Shown here: piece after piece, positions 7,757 through 15,878 of the stretch
Layout: each line of letters opens with the position of its first letter
Position numbering within the stretch: the stretch's first letter is position 1
Assembly: GCA_965247635.1 (NCBI GenBank)
Contig: CBDFHJ010000008.1
Coordinates: 372,001 to 436,000, forward strand
Length of the DNA stretch: 64,000 nt
Direction: 5' to 3'
Source of the DNA: CBDFHJ01 sp965247635
Lineage (GTDB): Bacteria; Chloroflexota; Dehalococcoidia; Lucifugimonadales; Australimonadaceae
Program-made: the position numbers and the translations under genes
The notes under the pieces: generated by a model
What the model was told of the DNA's origin: nothing
Seen by the model: only the letters and a program-made list of their open reading frames with translations
The model's database searches: none

Positions 7757-9085
7757 ATGCCTACCACCATTGAGCTGCCGCAGGTCGGCGAGTCGGTCAC
7801 CGAGGGGATCATCGGCAAGTGGCTGAAGCAGCCGGGCGACCGGGTGCAGAAGTACGACCCGCTGGTCGAGGTGATGACCGACAAGGTGAACATGGAGGTG
7901 CCGTCGCCCTTCAGCGGCACGCTCACGCGAATGCTGGTCGCCGAGGGCGATACGGTGCTCATGGGTGCGCCCATCGCCGAGGTGGACGTGGACCAAGGCT
8001 CAACCCTAGACCCAATTTCGGAGTCCCGCAGCGCTTCTCTTGGGCAAGTGCAACCAAGCCCCCGCCGGGACGCTGAGGAGCGGCCCTCCCGGGGGTTCGA
8101 GTTCATGCAGAGCGTGCGGAGCGTCGGGCCCACCGGGTCGGGCGAGGGCGGCGAGGGGCTGGCGGCCACGCCGACGCCCGCATCCGCCAGGCCCGCTCAT
8201 GGTCCGACAGGCTCACCACGATCGGATACAGCCATCCACCAGCTCTCGCCGGTGGTGCGGCGGCTGGTCCAGGAGCATGGGGTGGACGCATCCCGGATAA
8301 CGGGCACCGGAACGGGTGGCCGCGTCACCAAGGAGGACGTGCTCCGCTACGTAGAATCGCAGCAGCAGACGTCCGCCGGGGCTGCCGCGGGCGAGGAAGC
8401 CGTGGCCCTGACCCCGCTGCGCAAGACCATCGCCGAGCACACGGCCCGCAGCACTCGGGAGATCCCGATGGCGTGGACTATGATGGAGGTGGACGTATCG
8501 GGCCTGGTGGCCTGTCGAGAGGCGCACAAGGACGCCTTTCAGCAGGACCATCATGCGCAGCTTACGTACCTGCCCATGGTGGTTCACGCGGTGGTCCAGG
8601 CCCTGCGTGAGCACCCGCACCTGAACGCCCGCTGGGGCGGCGACCGCATCTTCGTCAGCCAGCGCGTGAACATCGGCATCGCGGTTGCCACCGCCCAAGG
8701 TCTTATCGTCCCGGTGGTCCATGACACCGATGGGCTGAGCGTAACCGAGCTGGCCGTTCGCGTTCAGCGGTTGGTGGAGGCTGCGCGGACGCAAGGCCTG
8801 CGGCTAGAGGACGTACAGGGCGGCACCTTTACCGTCAACAACACCGGCGCGCTGGGCTCGGTGGCCTCCGTGCCCATCATCAACCATCCGCAGGCGGCCA
8901 TCCTCACCACCGAAGCGGTGGTCAAGCGGCCGGTCGTCATCGACGATGCGGTCGCCATCCGGAGCATGATGAACCTATGCCTCTCCTTCGACCATCGCGT
9001 GTGCGACGGCGCGGACGCCGCGGCGTTCCTGGGCGCCGTGAAAGGCCGGCTGGAGGCCATCACGGCAGAGACCTCTCTGGCCTGA
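7757..9085 (+). CDS. 2-oxo-acid dehydrogenase E2 (dihydrolipoamide acyltransferase)
   Basis: 442 aa with the classic order. Residues ~1-78 are one lipoyl domain with the lipoylated Lys in 'DKVNMEVPSP'. A ~75-residue Pro/Ala/Ser linker follows. Then comes the peripheral-subunit binding domain ('SPVVRRLVQEHGVDASRITG ... GRVTKEDVL'). From ~215 is the catalytic acyltransferase domain ending in 'SFDHRVCDGADAAAFLG' (catalytic H-R-x-x-D-G). It transfers the acyl group from E1 to CoA. E1 genes are upstream. No E3 (lipoamide dehydrogenase) is in the window; lipB at 12.1 kb could supply the octanoyl precursor. Confidence 0.92.
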   Translation: MPTTIELPQVGESVTEGIIGKWLKQPGDRVQKYDPLVEVMTDKVNMEVPSPFSGTLTRMLVAEGDTVLMGAPIAEVDVDQGSTLDPISESRSASLGQVQPSPRRDAEERPSRGFEFMQSVRSVGPTGSGEGGEGLAATPTPASARPAHGPTGSPRSDTAIHQLSPVVRRLVQEHGVDASRITGTGTGGRVTKEDVLRYVESQQQTSAGAAAGEEAVALTPLRKTIAEHTARSTREIPMAWTMMEVDVSGLVACREAHKDAFQQDHHAQLTYLPMVVHAVVQALREHPHLNARWGGDRIFVSQRVNIGIAVATAQGLIVPVVHDTDGLSVTELAVRVQRLVEAARTQGLRLEDVQGGTFTVNNTGALGSVASVPIINHPQAAILTTEAVVKRPVVIDDAVAIRSMMNLCLSFDHRVCDGADAAAFLGAVKGRLEAITAETSLA

Positions 9086-9093
9086 GCTCACCC

Positions 9094-9541
9094 ATGGCGC
9101 AAAAGACCATCCGTCCCATCGTCATCTGCGTCTTCCGTGACGGCGACCGCATTTTGGTCAGCGATGGCTACGATTCGGTCAAGCAGGAGACTTTCTACCG
9201 GCCTATTGGCGGCGGTATCGAGTTTGGCGAGCGGGCCGAGGAGGCAATGGCACGAGAGGTCCGAGAGGAGGTCGGCCTGGAGGTCCAGGACCTCAGCTAC
9301 CTGGGGGTGCTCCAGAACCTCTTTACCCTTGAAGGTGAGCCTGGCCATGAGATCGTCTTCGTGTATGACGGCCGGTTCGCCGACGAGAGCGTCTATCGGG
9401 CCGAGTCTATCGCCGGTGAAGGAGGACACCGACCCTCCGTCGGCCTTCACGGCGGTCTGGAAGCACCTATCGGAGTTCGGTGAAGGCAAGCCGCCGCTTT
9501 ACCCCGCCGGGCTGCTGGACCTGCTGGGTGGACAGAGCTGA
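9094..9541 (+). pseudogene. Nudix hydrolase, frameshifted near the C-terminus
   Basis: The start at 9094 opens a Nudix domain with a full box: 'GGGIEFGERAEEAMAREV' followed by REEVGLEV. Such enzymes hydrolyse nucleoside diphosphates linked to another moiety. In the starting frame the protein ends at 9483 with an unfamiliar tail. Shifting by +1 near 9412-9420 gives 'VKEDTDPPSAFTAVWKHL ... KPPLYPAGLLDLL', a tail typical of the family. That frame's TGA at 9539-9541 overlaps the ATG of the next gene, as expected for a coupled operon gene. So either a real inactivating indel or a sequencing error lies near 9415. Confidence 0.75.
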
Positions 9542-10152
9542 TGGACCCAAAGGAGATTGTTCGTATTGGCTACGATGCCATTGGCGCTCGGTGGGCAGCG
9601 GCACGCCCAAAGCAACCTGAAGCTGGCAAACTGCTTGAGCAGTTGATGGCGTCCCTGCCAAAGGGCGCTTGGGTGCTCGACGTTGGTTGCGGGGACGGCG
9701 TGCTGCTAACCCATTCCCTGAGCCACCACTGTCAGGTTGTTGGTGTCGATATCAGCCGAGTCCAGCTGGACTCGGCCCGCGAGAACGTGCCCAGCGCCGA
9801 ATTCTTCTGCCAGGACATGACCACGCTGGCCCTGCCTGATGCCTCATTCGATGCCATCGTTTCTTACTACGCCATCATCCATGTCCCTCGCGAGGAGCAC
9901 CCCGCTTTGCTCGCCAATCTCCACCGTATGCTGAAGCCGTCGGGCCGTGCCTTACTCTGTATGGGCATGGGCGATTTACCAGGCGGTGTAGAGGACAACT
10001 TCCTGGACGCCAAGATGTACTGGAGCCACTTTGACCAGTCAACCAACCTGAGAATGTTATCGGAGAGTCGATTCAAGATCCTAGGAACCGAGATCGTTGG
10101 CGATTCCTTTAGCGGAGGGAGTCACCTCTTTGCTCTTACCCAGCAGCTATGA
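9541..10152 (+). CDS. Class I SAM-dependent methyltransferase
   Basis: 203 aa. Seen: motif I 'WVLDVGCGDGVLLTHSL', motif II 'VVGVDISRVQLDSAREN', motif IV region 'PDASFDAIVSYYAIIHVP' and post-motif 'LLANLHRMLKPSGRALLCM'. A typical Methyltransf_11/25 fold acting on an unknown small molecule. The ATG overlaps the stop of the (frame-corrected) Nudix gene, so the two were probably translationally coupled. Confidence 0.85.
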   Translation: MDPKEIVRIGYDAIGARWAAARPKQPEAGKLLEQLMASLPKGAWVLDVGCGDGVLLTHSLSHHCQVVGVDISRVQLDSARENVPSAEFFCQDMTTLALPDASFDAIVSYYAIIHVPREEHPALLANLHRMLKPSGRALLCMGMGDLPGGVEDNFLDAKMYWSHFDQSTNLRMLSESRFKILGTEIVGDSFSGGSHLFALTQQL

Positions 10153-10207
10153 CAACATTGCGTATCAGGCCGCATCCAGTGGCTGAATTCCCTCACGGAG
10201 CTTCACC

Positions 10208-11383
10208 TTGCCTGACAACGAACTGCCGCTGCGCTACGGAACGAACCCGCACCAGCAGCCGGCGCGGGCCTTCGCCCGGTCGGGTGCCCTGCCCTTCACC
10301 GTCCTCAACGGCGCACCGAGCTTCATCAACCTGCTCGACGCGCTGAACTCCTGGCAGCTGGTACGCGAGCTGAAGTATGCGCTGGGCATGCCCGCCGCGG
10401 CGTCGTTCAAGCATGTAAGCCCGGCGGGGGCTGGCGTGGGCACGCCGCTAAGCGACGCGCTGATGCGGGCGTACTTCGTCGACGACGTGGAGCTGTCGCC
10501 GCTGGCCACCGCCTACGCCCGCGCCCGTGGCGCCGACCGCATATCGTCCTTCGGCGACTGGGCCGCGCTGAGCGATCCGGTGGACGCGGCCACCGCCCAT
10601 CTGCTGCGCCGCGAGGTATCGGACGGCGTGGTGGCGCCTGGGTACGAGGACGAGGCGCTGGAGCTGCTGAAGAGGAAGCAGGGCGGACGCTACTGCGTGC
10701 TCCAAATGGACCCGGCGTATCAGCCCGGAGACGTGGAGACACGAGAGGTGTTTGGCGTAACGCTGGAGCAGCGGCGGAACGACCGGGTCGCGGGCGAGGA
10801 CCAACTCCAAGAGGTCCAAACGCGCAACAAGGAGCTGCCGGATAGCGCCAGGCGGGACCTGCTGGTAGCGCTGACGACGCTGAAGTACACCCAGTCCAAC
10901 TCCATGTGCCTGGCGGTGGACGGCCAGGTCGTCGGCGTGGGCGCGGGCCAACAGTCACGGATCCACTGCACCCGGCTGGCCGCGTCGAAGGCCGATACGT
11001 GGTACCTGCGGCAGCATCCGGCCGTCCTAGGTCTGAAGTACCGCGACGGCTTGGGCCGGCCCGAGCGCGACAACGCCATCGACGGGTTCCTGCGCGACGA
11101 CCTCTCGCCCGCCGAGGAGGCAATATGGCGGCAGAGCTTCGACCAGGCGCCCCAGCGGCTAACGGCCCAGGAAAAACGTCAGTGGCTGGACGGTCTGACC
11201 GAAGTAGCCATGGGGTCCGACGCCTTCATCCCTTTCCGAGACAACGTGGACCGCGCGGCCATGAGCGGAGTGAAGTACGTCGTCCAGCCGGGCGGGTCGG
11301 TCCGCGACGAGGACGTGGTGGCGGCGTGCGATGGGTACGGCATGGTCATGGCCGTTTCCGGCGTTCGGCTGTTCCACCACTAA
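10208..11383 (+). CDS. Stand-alone AICAR formyltransferase (PurH C-terminal type)
   Basis: 391 aa starting at a TTG with GGAG seven bases upstream. Matches the AICAR transformylase half of PurH, which formylates AICAR with 10-formyl-THF near the end of purine synthesis: 'LRYGTNPHQQPARAF', 'LNGAPSFINLLDALNSWQLV', 'ASFKHVSPAGAGVG', 'KYTQSNSMCLAVDGQVVGVG' and 'GQQSRIHCTRLA'. The PurH N-terminal IMP cyclohydrolase domain is absent, so cyclisation must come from another protein. The last residues 'GYGMVMAVSGVRLFHH' resemble the family end, so the gene is complete. Confidence 0.85.
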   Translation: MPDNELPLRYGTNPHQQPARAFARSGALPFTVLNGAPSFINLLDALNSWQLVRELKYALGMPAAASFKHVSPAGAGVGTPLSDALMRAYFVDDVELSPLATAYARARGADRISSFGDWAALSDPVDAATAHLLRREVSDGVVAPGYEDEALELLKRKQGGRYCVLQMDPAYQPGDVETREVFGVTLEQRRNDRVAGEDQLQEVQTRNKELPDSARRDLLVALTTLKYTQSNSMCLAVDGQVVGVGAGQQSRIHCTRLAASKADTWYLRQHPAVLGLKYRDGLGRPERDNAIDGFLRDDLSPAEEAIWRQSFDQAPQRLTAQEKRQWLDGLTEVAMGSDAFIPFRDNVDRAAMSGVKYVVQPGGSVRDEDVVAACDGYGMVMAVSGVRLFHH

Positions 11384-11416
11384 GGGGCCCTGGCCGCAGT
11401 CAGCAACCTCGTGCCG

Positions 11417-11668
11417 CTATGTGCCTTCCTGGACCTCGATAACCTCGTCTGCTACGAGACCGTGGGCCTCTTGATGCACCGCAATCGCAGCTTCTTTACT
11501 GGGGGCCTCGACCAAGCAAAAGACCTTACCTGTATCTTCGTCGAACCAGTACGCTCGGTAGTTGACCCCATGCTTCTGTTGTACTTCCAAGTCCCGCTTG
11601 TGAGCACTCCCGACGGCTTCTGCCGTCAGTCCTTCCACCTTGTGATGGATATCCATGTATAGTGGCAT
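11417..11668 (-). CDS. DUF4242 (SCO4226-like nickel-binding) small protein
   Basis: 83 aa. 'MPLYMDIHHKVEGLTAEAVG' and 'YRAYWFDEDTGKVFCLVEAP' followed by 'EAAIAVHQEAHGLVADEVIEV' match the DUF4242 ferredoxin-like family. Some members bind nickel. Function here unknown. Convergent with the AICAR formyltransferase gene 33 bp away. Confidence 0.75.
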   Translation of the reverse strand: MPLYMDIHHKVEGLTAEAVGSAHKRDLEVQQKHGVNYRAYWFDEDTGKVFCLVEAPSKEAAIAVHQEAHGLVADEVIEVQEGT

Positions 11669-11784
11669 TTCACTGTTCTCCCTAGAGGCGATAGGCGGGA
11701 GCTTAGGTTAGTTAAGCCGCCTCGTCAAACTTGGAATCGGCGGCGGCCCCAGCTGCGATGAGGAACAGCACAGGAGGTTCAGCG

Positions 11785-12072
11785 ATGTACGTACGTCTTG
11801 TAAGGTTCGCCTTCGGGCCCGGGAAACACGCCGCAGCGCAAGGCATGGCGAGCGAGCTGGTCCCTGCCATAAGCGGCCAAAAGGGGTGCAAGGGCGTGAC
11901 CTTTTTTGGCGATGAATCAGACGGAGAGTATGGGATCTTCGTCCTCTGGGAAACGAAGGAGAACGCCGATGCCGCCGCCGCGGTCATTCGCCCCAGACTG
12001 CAGCAGGGACTGACCGGCAACGCCCAGGGCCCCCCGGACATCCGCCTGTTCGACGTCATGGAACCGTCCTAG
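11785..12072 (+). CDS. Antibiotic-biosynthesis-monooxygenase-like dimeric alpha/beta barrel protein
   Basis: 95 aa from the ATG at 11785, which has AGGAGG eight bases upstream. Small ferredoxin-like fold: 'MYVRLVRFAFGPGKHAAAQG ... VPAISGQKGCKGVTFFG ... EYGIFVLWETKENADAA'. The phrase 'W.skE.ada' is usual in ABM-fold proteins. Catalytic role uncertain; many members are uncharacterised. Ends 26 bp before lipB. Confidence 0.65.
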   Translation: MYVRLVRFAFGPGKHAAAQGMASELVPAISGQKGCKGVTFFGDESDGEYGIFVLWETKENADAAAAVIRPRLQQGLTGNAQGPPDIRLFDVMEPS

Positions 12073-12098
12073 GCGGACAGAGCCAGCAAAGGGAAACT

Positions 12099-12812
12099 AT
12101 GGGCACGAGTCCAGCCCAGGGCAAGCACAACGCCACGGCCCGGCAGTCCCTTTGCCGGGTGTGCTGGCTAGGCCAGGACGTGGAGTACCAAGCAGCCTGG
12201 GACCTGCAGCGCCGGCTGGCGGCGGAACGCGCCGCTGGTACGTGCGCTGACACTCTTCTGCTGCTGGAGCACGCCCCCGTGTACACGGCCGGCCGCCGCG
12301 CGCCACCGGATCACGTGCTGCTCGACACCGACGGCCTGCGCCGGCTGGGCGTCCCGCTCATCGAGACCGACCGGGGCGGTCAGGTGGCCTACCACGGGCC
12401 AGGGCAACTGGTGGGTTACCCCATCCTGGAGTTGCGAGAACATGGCGTGGGCCCACGCCAGTACGTACGTCTCCTGGAGCGGGTGCTGGTGGAGACGTTG
12501 GCCGCGTTCGACATCCACGCCCACACCGAAGAGGGGCTCACCGGCGTGTGGGTGTACACCGAGAAGGTTGCCGCCATCGGGGTCAAGCTCAGCCGGGGCG
12601 TGACGCTTCACGGCTTTTCGCTAAACGTGGACCCCGACTTGGACTACTACCGCCACATCGTTGCGTGTGGCATCACTGGCCGGGAGGTAACGTCCATGGC
12701 CCGGCTGTTGAAGCACGACGTCCCGATGGACGCAGTGCGCAGAGCGCTGGTGCACCACTTCGCGGAATGCTGCGGCGTTCGCACGCAGTACCTCGAGCCT
12801 TCAGACCTATAG
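12099..12812 (+). CDS. lipB: Octanoyl-[acyl-carrier-protein]:protein N-octanoyltransferase
   Basis: 237 aa, the usual length. Transfers octanoate from ACP to lipoyl domains, the first step of lipoate synthesis. Seen: 'LLLLEHAPVYTAGRRA', the signature 'DRGGQVAYHGPGQLVGYPI', 'GVWVYTEKVAAIGVKLSRGV' with the catalytic Lys, and 'ACGITGREVTSMARLL' with the catalytic Cys. Its likely client is the E2 lipoyl domain encoded 4 kb upstream. No lipA is visible in the window. Confidence 0.93.
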   Translation: MGTSPAQGKHNATARQSLCRVCWLGQDVEYQAAWDLQRRLAAERAAGTCADTLLLLEHAPVYTAGRRAPPDHVLLDTDGLRRLGVPLIETDRGGQVAYHGPGQLVGYPILELREHGVGPRQYVRLLERVLVETLAAFDIHAHTEEGLTGVWVYTEKVAAIGVKLSRGVTLHGFSLNVDPDLDYYRHIVACGITGREVTSMARLLKHDVPMDAVRRALVHHFAECCGVRTQYLEPSDL

Positions 12813-12858
12813 TACGGCTACGGTAGCCAACGTCGCCCTTTAGTCCGGTTTGTCCGTC

Positions 12859-12983
12859 TCAGGGTTTCCGCAATGCGTAGATAATGAAGGTCGGTAGGCG
12901 GAGTTCGTCATCAAGCTCTGGGTAATGCGTAACGTCCTCCGTTGTCACGGTCGGTTCCACGATTGCCTCGAGCGCGAAACCAG
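12859..12983 (-). pseudogene. Methyltransferase gene, 3' fragment cut off by IS256 copy 1
   Basis: Minus-strand reading from the IS boundary gives 'GFALEAIVEPTVTTEDVTHY ... LPTFIIYALRKP' and a stop at 12859. It continues in frame from the 5' fragment at 14352-14972 once the IS and one copy of the 8-bp duplication (12976-12983) are removed. It is the last ~40 residues of a class I methyltransferase. No start of its own. Confidence 0.85.
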
Positions 12984-14351
12984 AGGTATCTTCAAAAAGT
13001 GTGTAAACAGTCAGGCGGTGTACCCTCTCTCTGAACAACACGGGCTCGAGGCCCAAGAGAGGAGATAGACCGCCCATGAGGAAGGAAAGCACTGAGAGTA
13101 GGTCGGAGTCAAGGCCGGAGTGGGAGCAGTTGGAGGATTGGGTGCGAAGCCAGGTCCAGAGGCTGATCCAGGAGTTGCTGGAGGAGGAGGTGACGGCGTT
13201 TCTGGGAAGGGCGAAGTCGGCGCTCAGATCCGACTCGGACAACGATACCGGCTATCGGAACGGATACGGCAGAGCCCGGAGGCTTACGCTGAGTTCGGGA
13301 ACGATACAGCTGAGGCGGCCGCGAGTCCGCGATACCGAGGAGCAGTTCGAGAGCCGGCTGCTGCCGCTGTTCGTCAACAGGACCAGGAAGGTTGCTGAGT
13401 TGATCCCCGAGCTGTACCTGCACGGTCTATCCGAAGGCGACTTCGATCTGGCTTTGCGGGGGCTGCTGGGAGAGGACGCACCGGTATCGGCGAGCACGGT
13501 GGCCCGGTTGAAGTCCAAGTGGAACGATGAGCTTGCCCAATGGCGCAGCCGGCCCCTAGATGACCTGGAAGTGGTCTACATGTGGGTGGATGGAGTCTAC
13601 GTCAAGGCTGGTCTTGAGAAGGAGAAGGCGGCAGTACTGGTGGTGGTGGCGGCCCTGAGCGACGGGAGCAAGGTGGTGGTGAGCGCTGTTCCCGGATACA
13701 GGGAGTCCACAGAGAACTGGTCCGATGTGCTCAGGGACATGAGGCGCCGCGGGCTGGAGTGCCCGAGGCTGGTGGTTGGGGACGGACACCTGGGCATCTG
13801 GGGAGCTCTGCGCAACGTCTATCCGCAGGCGGCAGAGCAACGCTGCTGGAACCACAAGATCGTAAACGTGCTCGCCAAGCTTCCAAAGCGACAACAGGAC
13901 CAGGCCAAGCTCATGCTGCGTACTATCCCCTACGCGCCGACTCGGACAGAGGCTGAGCGGCTCAGGACGGTGTTCACCAGGTGGTGCGGCGACCATTCCT
14001 ACGAGGCGGCCTCAGAGGCCTTGGAGCGGGACTGGGACCGCATGGTCACCTTCTATGACTTCCCAAAGGAGCACTGGGGGCACCTTCGCACGACGAACCC
14101 GGTAGAATCACCCTTCGCGGCCCTCAGGCTTCGGACCGATGCCGCCAAGCGCTACAAGAGGGTCGATCGGGCGATAGCGGTGATCTGGAAAATGTTGATG
14201 GTCGCCGAACAGCGCTTCAGGCGTCTGAAGGCCCCTGAATTGATCGAAGACGTCTATCTCGGTGCACAGTATGCGGATGAAATCGCCATTGAATCAACGG
14301 CTGAGAAGGTCGCCGCCTGATGTCGTTTACACACCTATTGACGTAACCTCG
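12984..14351 (+). mobile_element. IS256-family insertion sequence, copy 1 (1368 bp)
   Basis: Ends defined by comparison of three copies: the left end begins AGGTATCTTCAAAAAGTG, the right end is the imperfect inverse, ending ACCTCG. Flanked by an exact 8-bp target duplication GAAACCAG (12976-12983 and 14352-14359). Carries one transposase gene. Inserted in a methyltransferase gene, which it splits. Same length as copies 2 and 3. Confidence 0.92.
13076..14320 (+). CDS. IS256-family (Mutator type) transposase, copy 1
   Basis: 414 aa DDE transposase. Seen: first catalytic Asp in 'YMWVDGVYVKAGLEKEKA', second in 'LVVGDGHLGIWGALRNVYP', the conserved 'AEQRCWNHKIVNVLAKLP' Cys/His segment, and the catalytic Glu in 'HLRTTNPVESPFAALRLRT'. 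All key residues are present, so it may be active. Differs from copy 2 and 3 by E for G near the C-terminus (YADEIAIES). Confidence 0.95.
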   Translation: MRKESTESRSESRPEWEQLEDWVRSQVQRLIQELLEEEVTAFLGRAKSALRSDSDNDTGYRNGYGRARRLTLSSGTIQLRRPRVRDTEEQFESRLLPLFVNRTRKVAELIPELYLHGLSEGDFDLALRGLLGEDAPVSASTVARLKSKWNDELAQWRSRPLDDLEVVYMWVDGVYVKAGLEKEKAAVLVVVAALSDGSKVVVSAVPGYRESTENWSDVLRDMRRRGLECPRLVVGDGHLGIWGALRNVYPQAAEQRCWNHKIVNVLAKLPKRQQDQAKLMLRTIPYAPTRTEAERLRTVFTRWCGDHSYEAASEALERDWDRMVTFYDFPKEHWGHLRTTNPVESPFAALRLRTDAAKRYKRVDRAIAVIWKMLMVAEQRFRRLKAPELIEDVYLGAQYADEIAIESTAEKVAA

Positions 14352-14972
14352 GAAACCAGCATCGAGAAACCCATCCAAATACGTAGATAGAGATCGATGG
14401 AAATTGGTGAGCTCGACGCCCATCATTGTCCAATGGCGGTCGCCTTCGTCGAAGTAGCGATCCAGAATGACGTGCTGTTTCTTCCCATCATCTGTTCTGT
14501 GCCATCCGCCCACGGCAGACCTCATCGGGTGGAGGTTGGCGACAATAAATCGTCCCCCTGGCCGTAGAACTCGAGACACCTCCCTGTTGTTCGCATTGAA
14601 GTCTGGCAGGTCACATTGGTTCAGGTAAGACACGGCAAGGTCGAAGGTTTTGTCTTCAATGAAGCCCAGGTCCTGCACGTCTGCGACTTCATACGCATCG
14701 TTCTTGGATTGAAGTGCTCTTGCTGCCTCAATCATTGGCTGGCAAAGATCAAGCCCCAGGGCGTACCTAGCGCCTCGGTCCACGAGCATTCTGCAGAAAC
14801 GGCCTTCGCCGCACCCACAATCCAGTACCTTCAAACCTTCCACGTTGCCGCATGCCTCAAGCATCGGCTTGTCGAGCAGTCCGACACGATTGGCGTTTGT
14901 GTCTTCTCTCACCTCCTTGATCCAAGCTGGTGCAATTTCAAGCCACTCCCGACTAAGATTTTCCCAGCGCAT
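14352..14972 (-). pseudogene. Class I SAM methyltransferase, 5' fragment interrupted by IS256 copy 1
   Basis: About 207 residues from the ATG at 14972 (GGGAG upstream; starts at 14984 and 14996 are possible). Seen: 'LKVLDCGCGEGRFCRMLVDR' SAM motif I, 'ALGLDLCQPMIEAAR', 'TFDLAVSYLNQCDLPDF', 'EVSRVLRPGGRFIVANLHP'. The frame runs into the IS after 'LDGFLDAGF'. The missing end is at 12859-12983, where the frame resumes as 'GFALEAIVEP'. Together they would make a ~247-aa enzyme. Substrate unknown. Confidence 0.88.
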
Positions 14973-15120
14973 CGAATCTCCCATTCTGCTGATCAAGAAT
15001 TCCCCATTGGGGTTTAAGGCTCTGAGCGCAGCCCAATCCGGATAGCACTAATACTCCCGTCCCTCACCACGCCCGTCAAACTCTTACCTCTGGGGCGCAA
15101 GAGACGCTTCGCGGAGCTTG

Positions 15121-15203
15121 CTCGAACGAGATTCTTCAGTCGTCCCGACACGTCGGTCCGAAGGACTCCGGGCTACTTCGGAGGACTCCCTCAGAATGAC
15201 AGG
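15121..15203. repeat. Dispersed palindromic repeat unit
   Basis: 'GAGATTCTTCAGTCGTCCC' through to 'CTCAGAATGACAGG', including AAGGACTCC/GGAGGACTC arms. Same family as the units at 4.5 kb. It fills most of the ~260-bp gap between the methyltransferase remnant and the CDP-alcohol transferase gene; nothing coding is seen there. Confidence 0.55.
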
Positions 15204-15233
15204 AAGTGCAGCGCCGCAGCCCCTTCGTGGCAG

Positions 15234-15878
15234 CTATCGGCCCGTCCGAAGGACGGCGTGGGCCGAGACGAGCCGTAGCAAGACGACTGCGTTGGTGAGC
15301 GCGGCCAGGAAGACCAGCGTGGCGAAGCCTTGGCCGGCGATGGCCCCAATGAGGACGGCGAAGAGACGGACGTCTCTTGAGGCCAAAGAGGTTATGCCCC
15401 TGTCGAACAGCGTCCGGTGGGCTTCGCTGATGCGGGCCCGCGTGTAGGTGACGATGTAAGCGCCTATGAGGGCGGCGAAGCCGACTACCCACGTTGTCGT
15501 AGCGTCGGACTCCCCGGCCGCCCAGATGGCCAGGCCCAGGAGGACAAGCCCGTCGGCGTAGCGGTCCAGGATGGCGTCGAGAAAGCCACCGAAGGCAGAG
15601 GTCTTGCCGGTAAGGCGTGCCAGGTCTCCGTCTACGCCGTCGATGACGGACGAAGCCTGGGCCAGCACGCCGCCCACGATAGGGTAGCCGGCAGCAAACG
15701 CGGCCAGGGCGCCCCCGGCCACGAGCAGGCTGAAGATAGAGACCTGGTTGGGGGTGACGGGAGTGTGACCCAGGACGCGGGCAATAGGCCTAGACAGACG
15801 GCGGTTCAGGTAGCGGGAGACCAGCCCATCGTAGGCGGAGTCAGTCGGGGTCTGCGTAGAGCCGGGCGACGGCCTCAT
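15234..15878 (-). CDS. CDP-alcohol phosphatidyltransferase family membrane enzyme
   Basis: About 214 aa from the ATG at 15878, the most plausible of few starts; it overlaps the upstream nucleotidyltransferase end by ~38 bp in another frame. Seen: the full catalytic signature in 'DGVDGDLARLTGKTSAFGG' continuing FLDAILD (D-G-x2-A-R-x8-G-x3-D-x3-D), and about six hydrophobic segments. It would join a CDP-alcohol to an acceptor alcohol at the membrane. Paired with a sugar-phosphate-type nucleotidyltransferase, it resembles a split form of the inositol-phosphate cytidylyltransferase/CDP-inositol phosphotransferase pair. Product unknown. Confidence 0.8.
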   Translation of the reverse strand: MRPSPGSTQTPTDSAYDGLVSRYLNRRLSRPIARVLGHTPVTPNQVSIFSLLVAGGALAAFAAGYPIVGGVLAQASSVIDGVDGDLARLTGKTSAFGGFLDAILDRYADGLVLLGLAIWAAGESDATTTWVVGFAALIGAYIVTYTRARISEAHRTLFDRGITSLASRDVRLFAVLIGAIAGQGFATLVFLAALTNAVVLLRLVSAHAVLRTGR

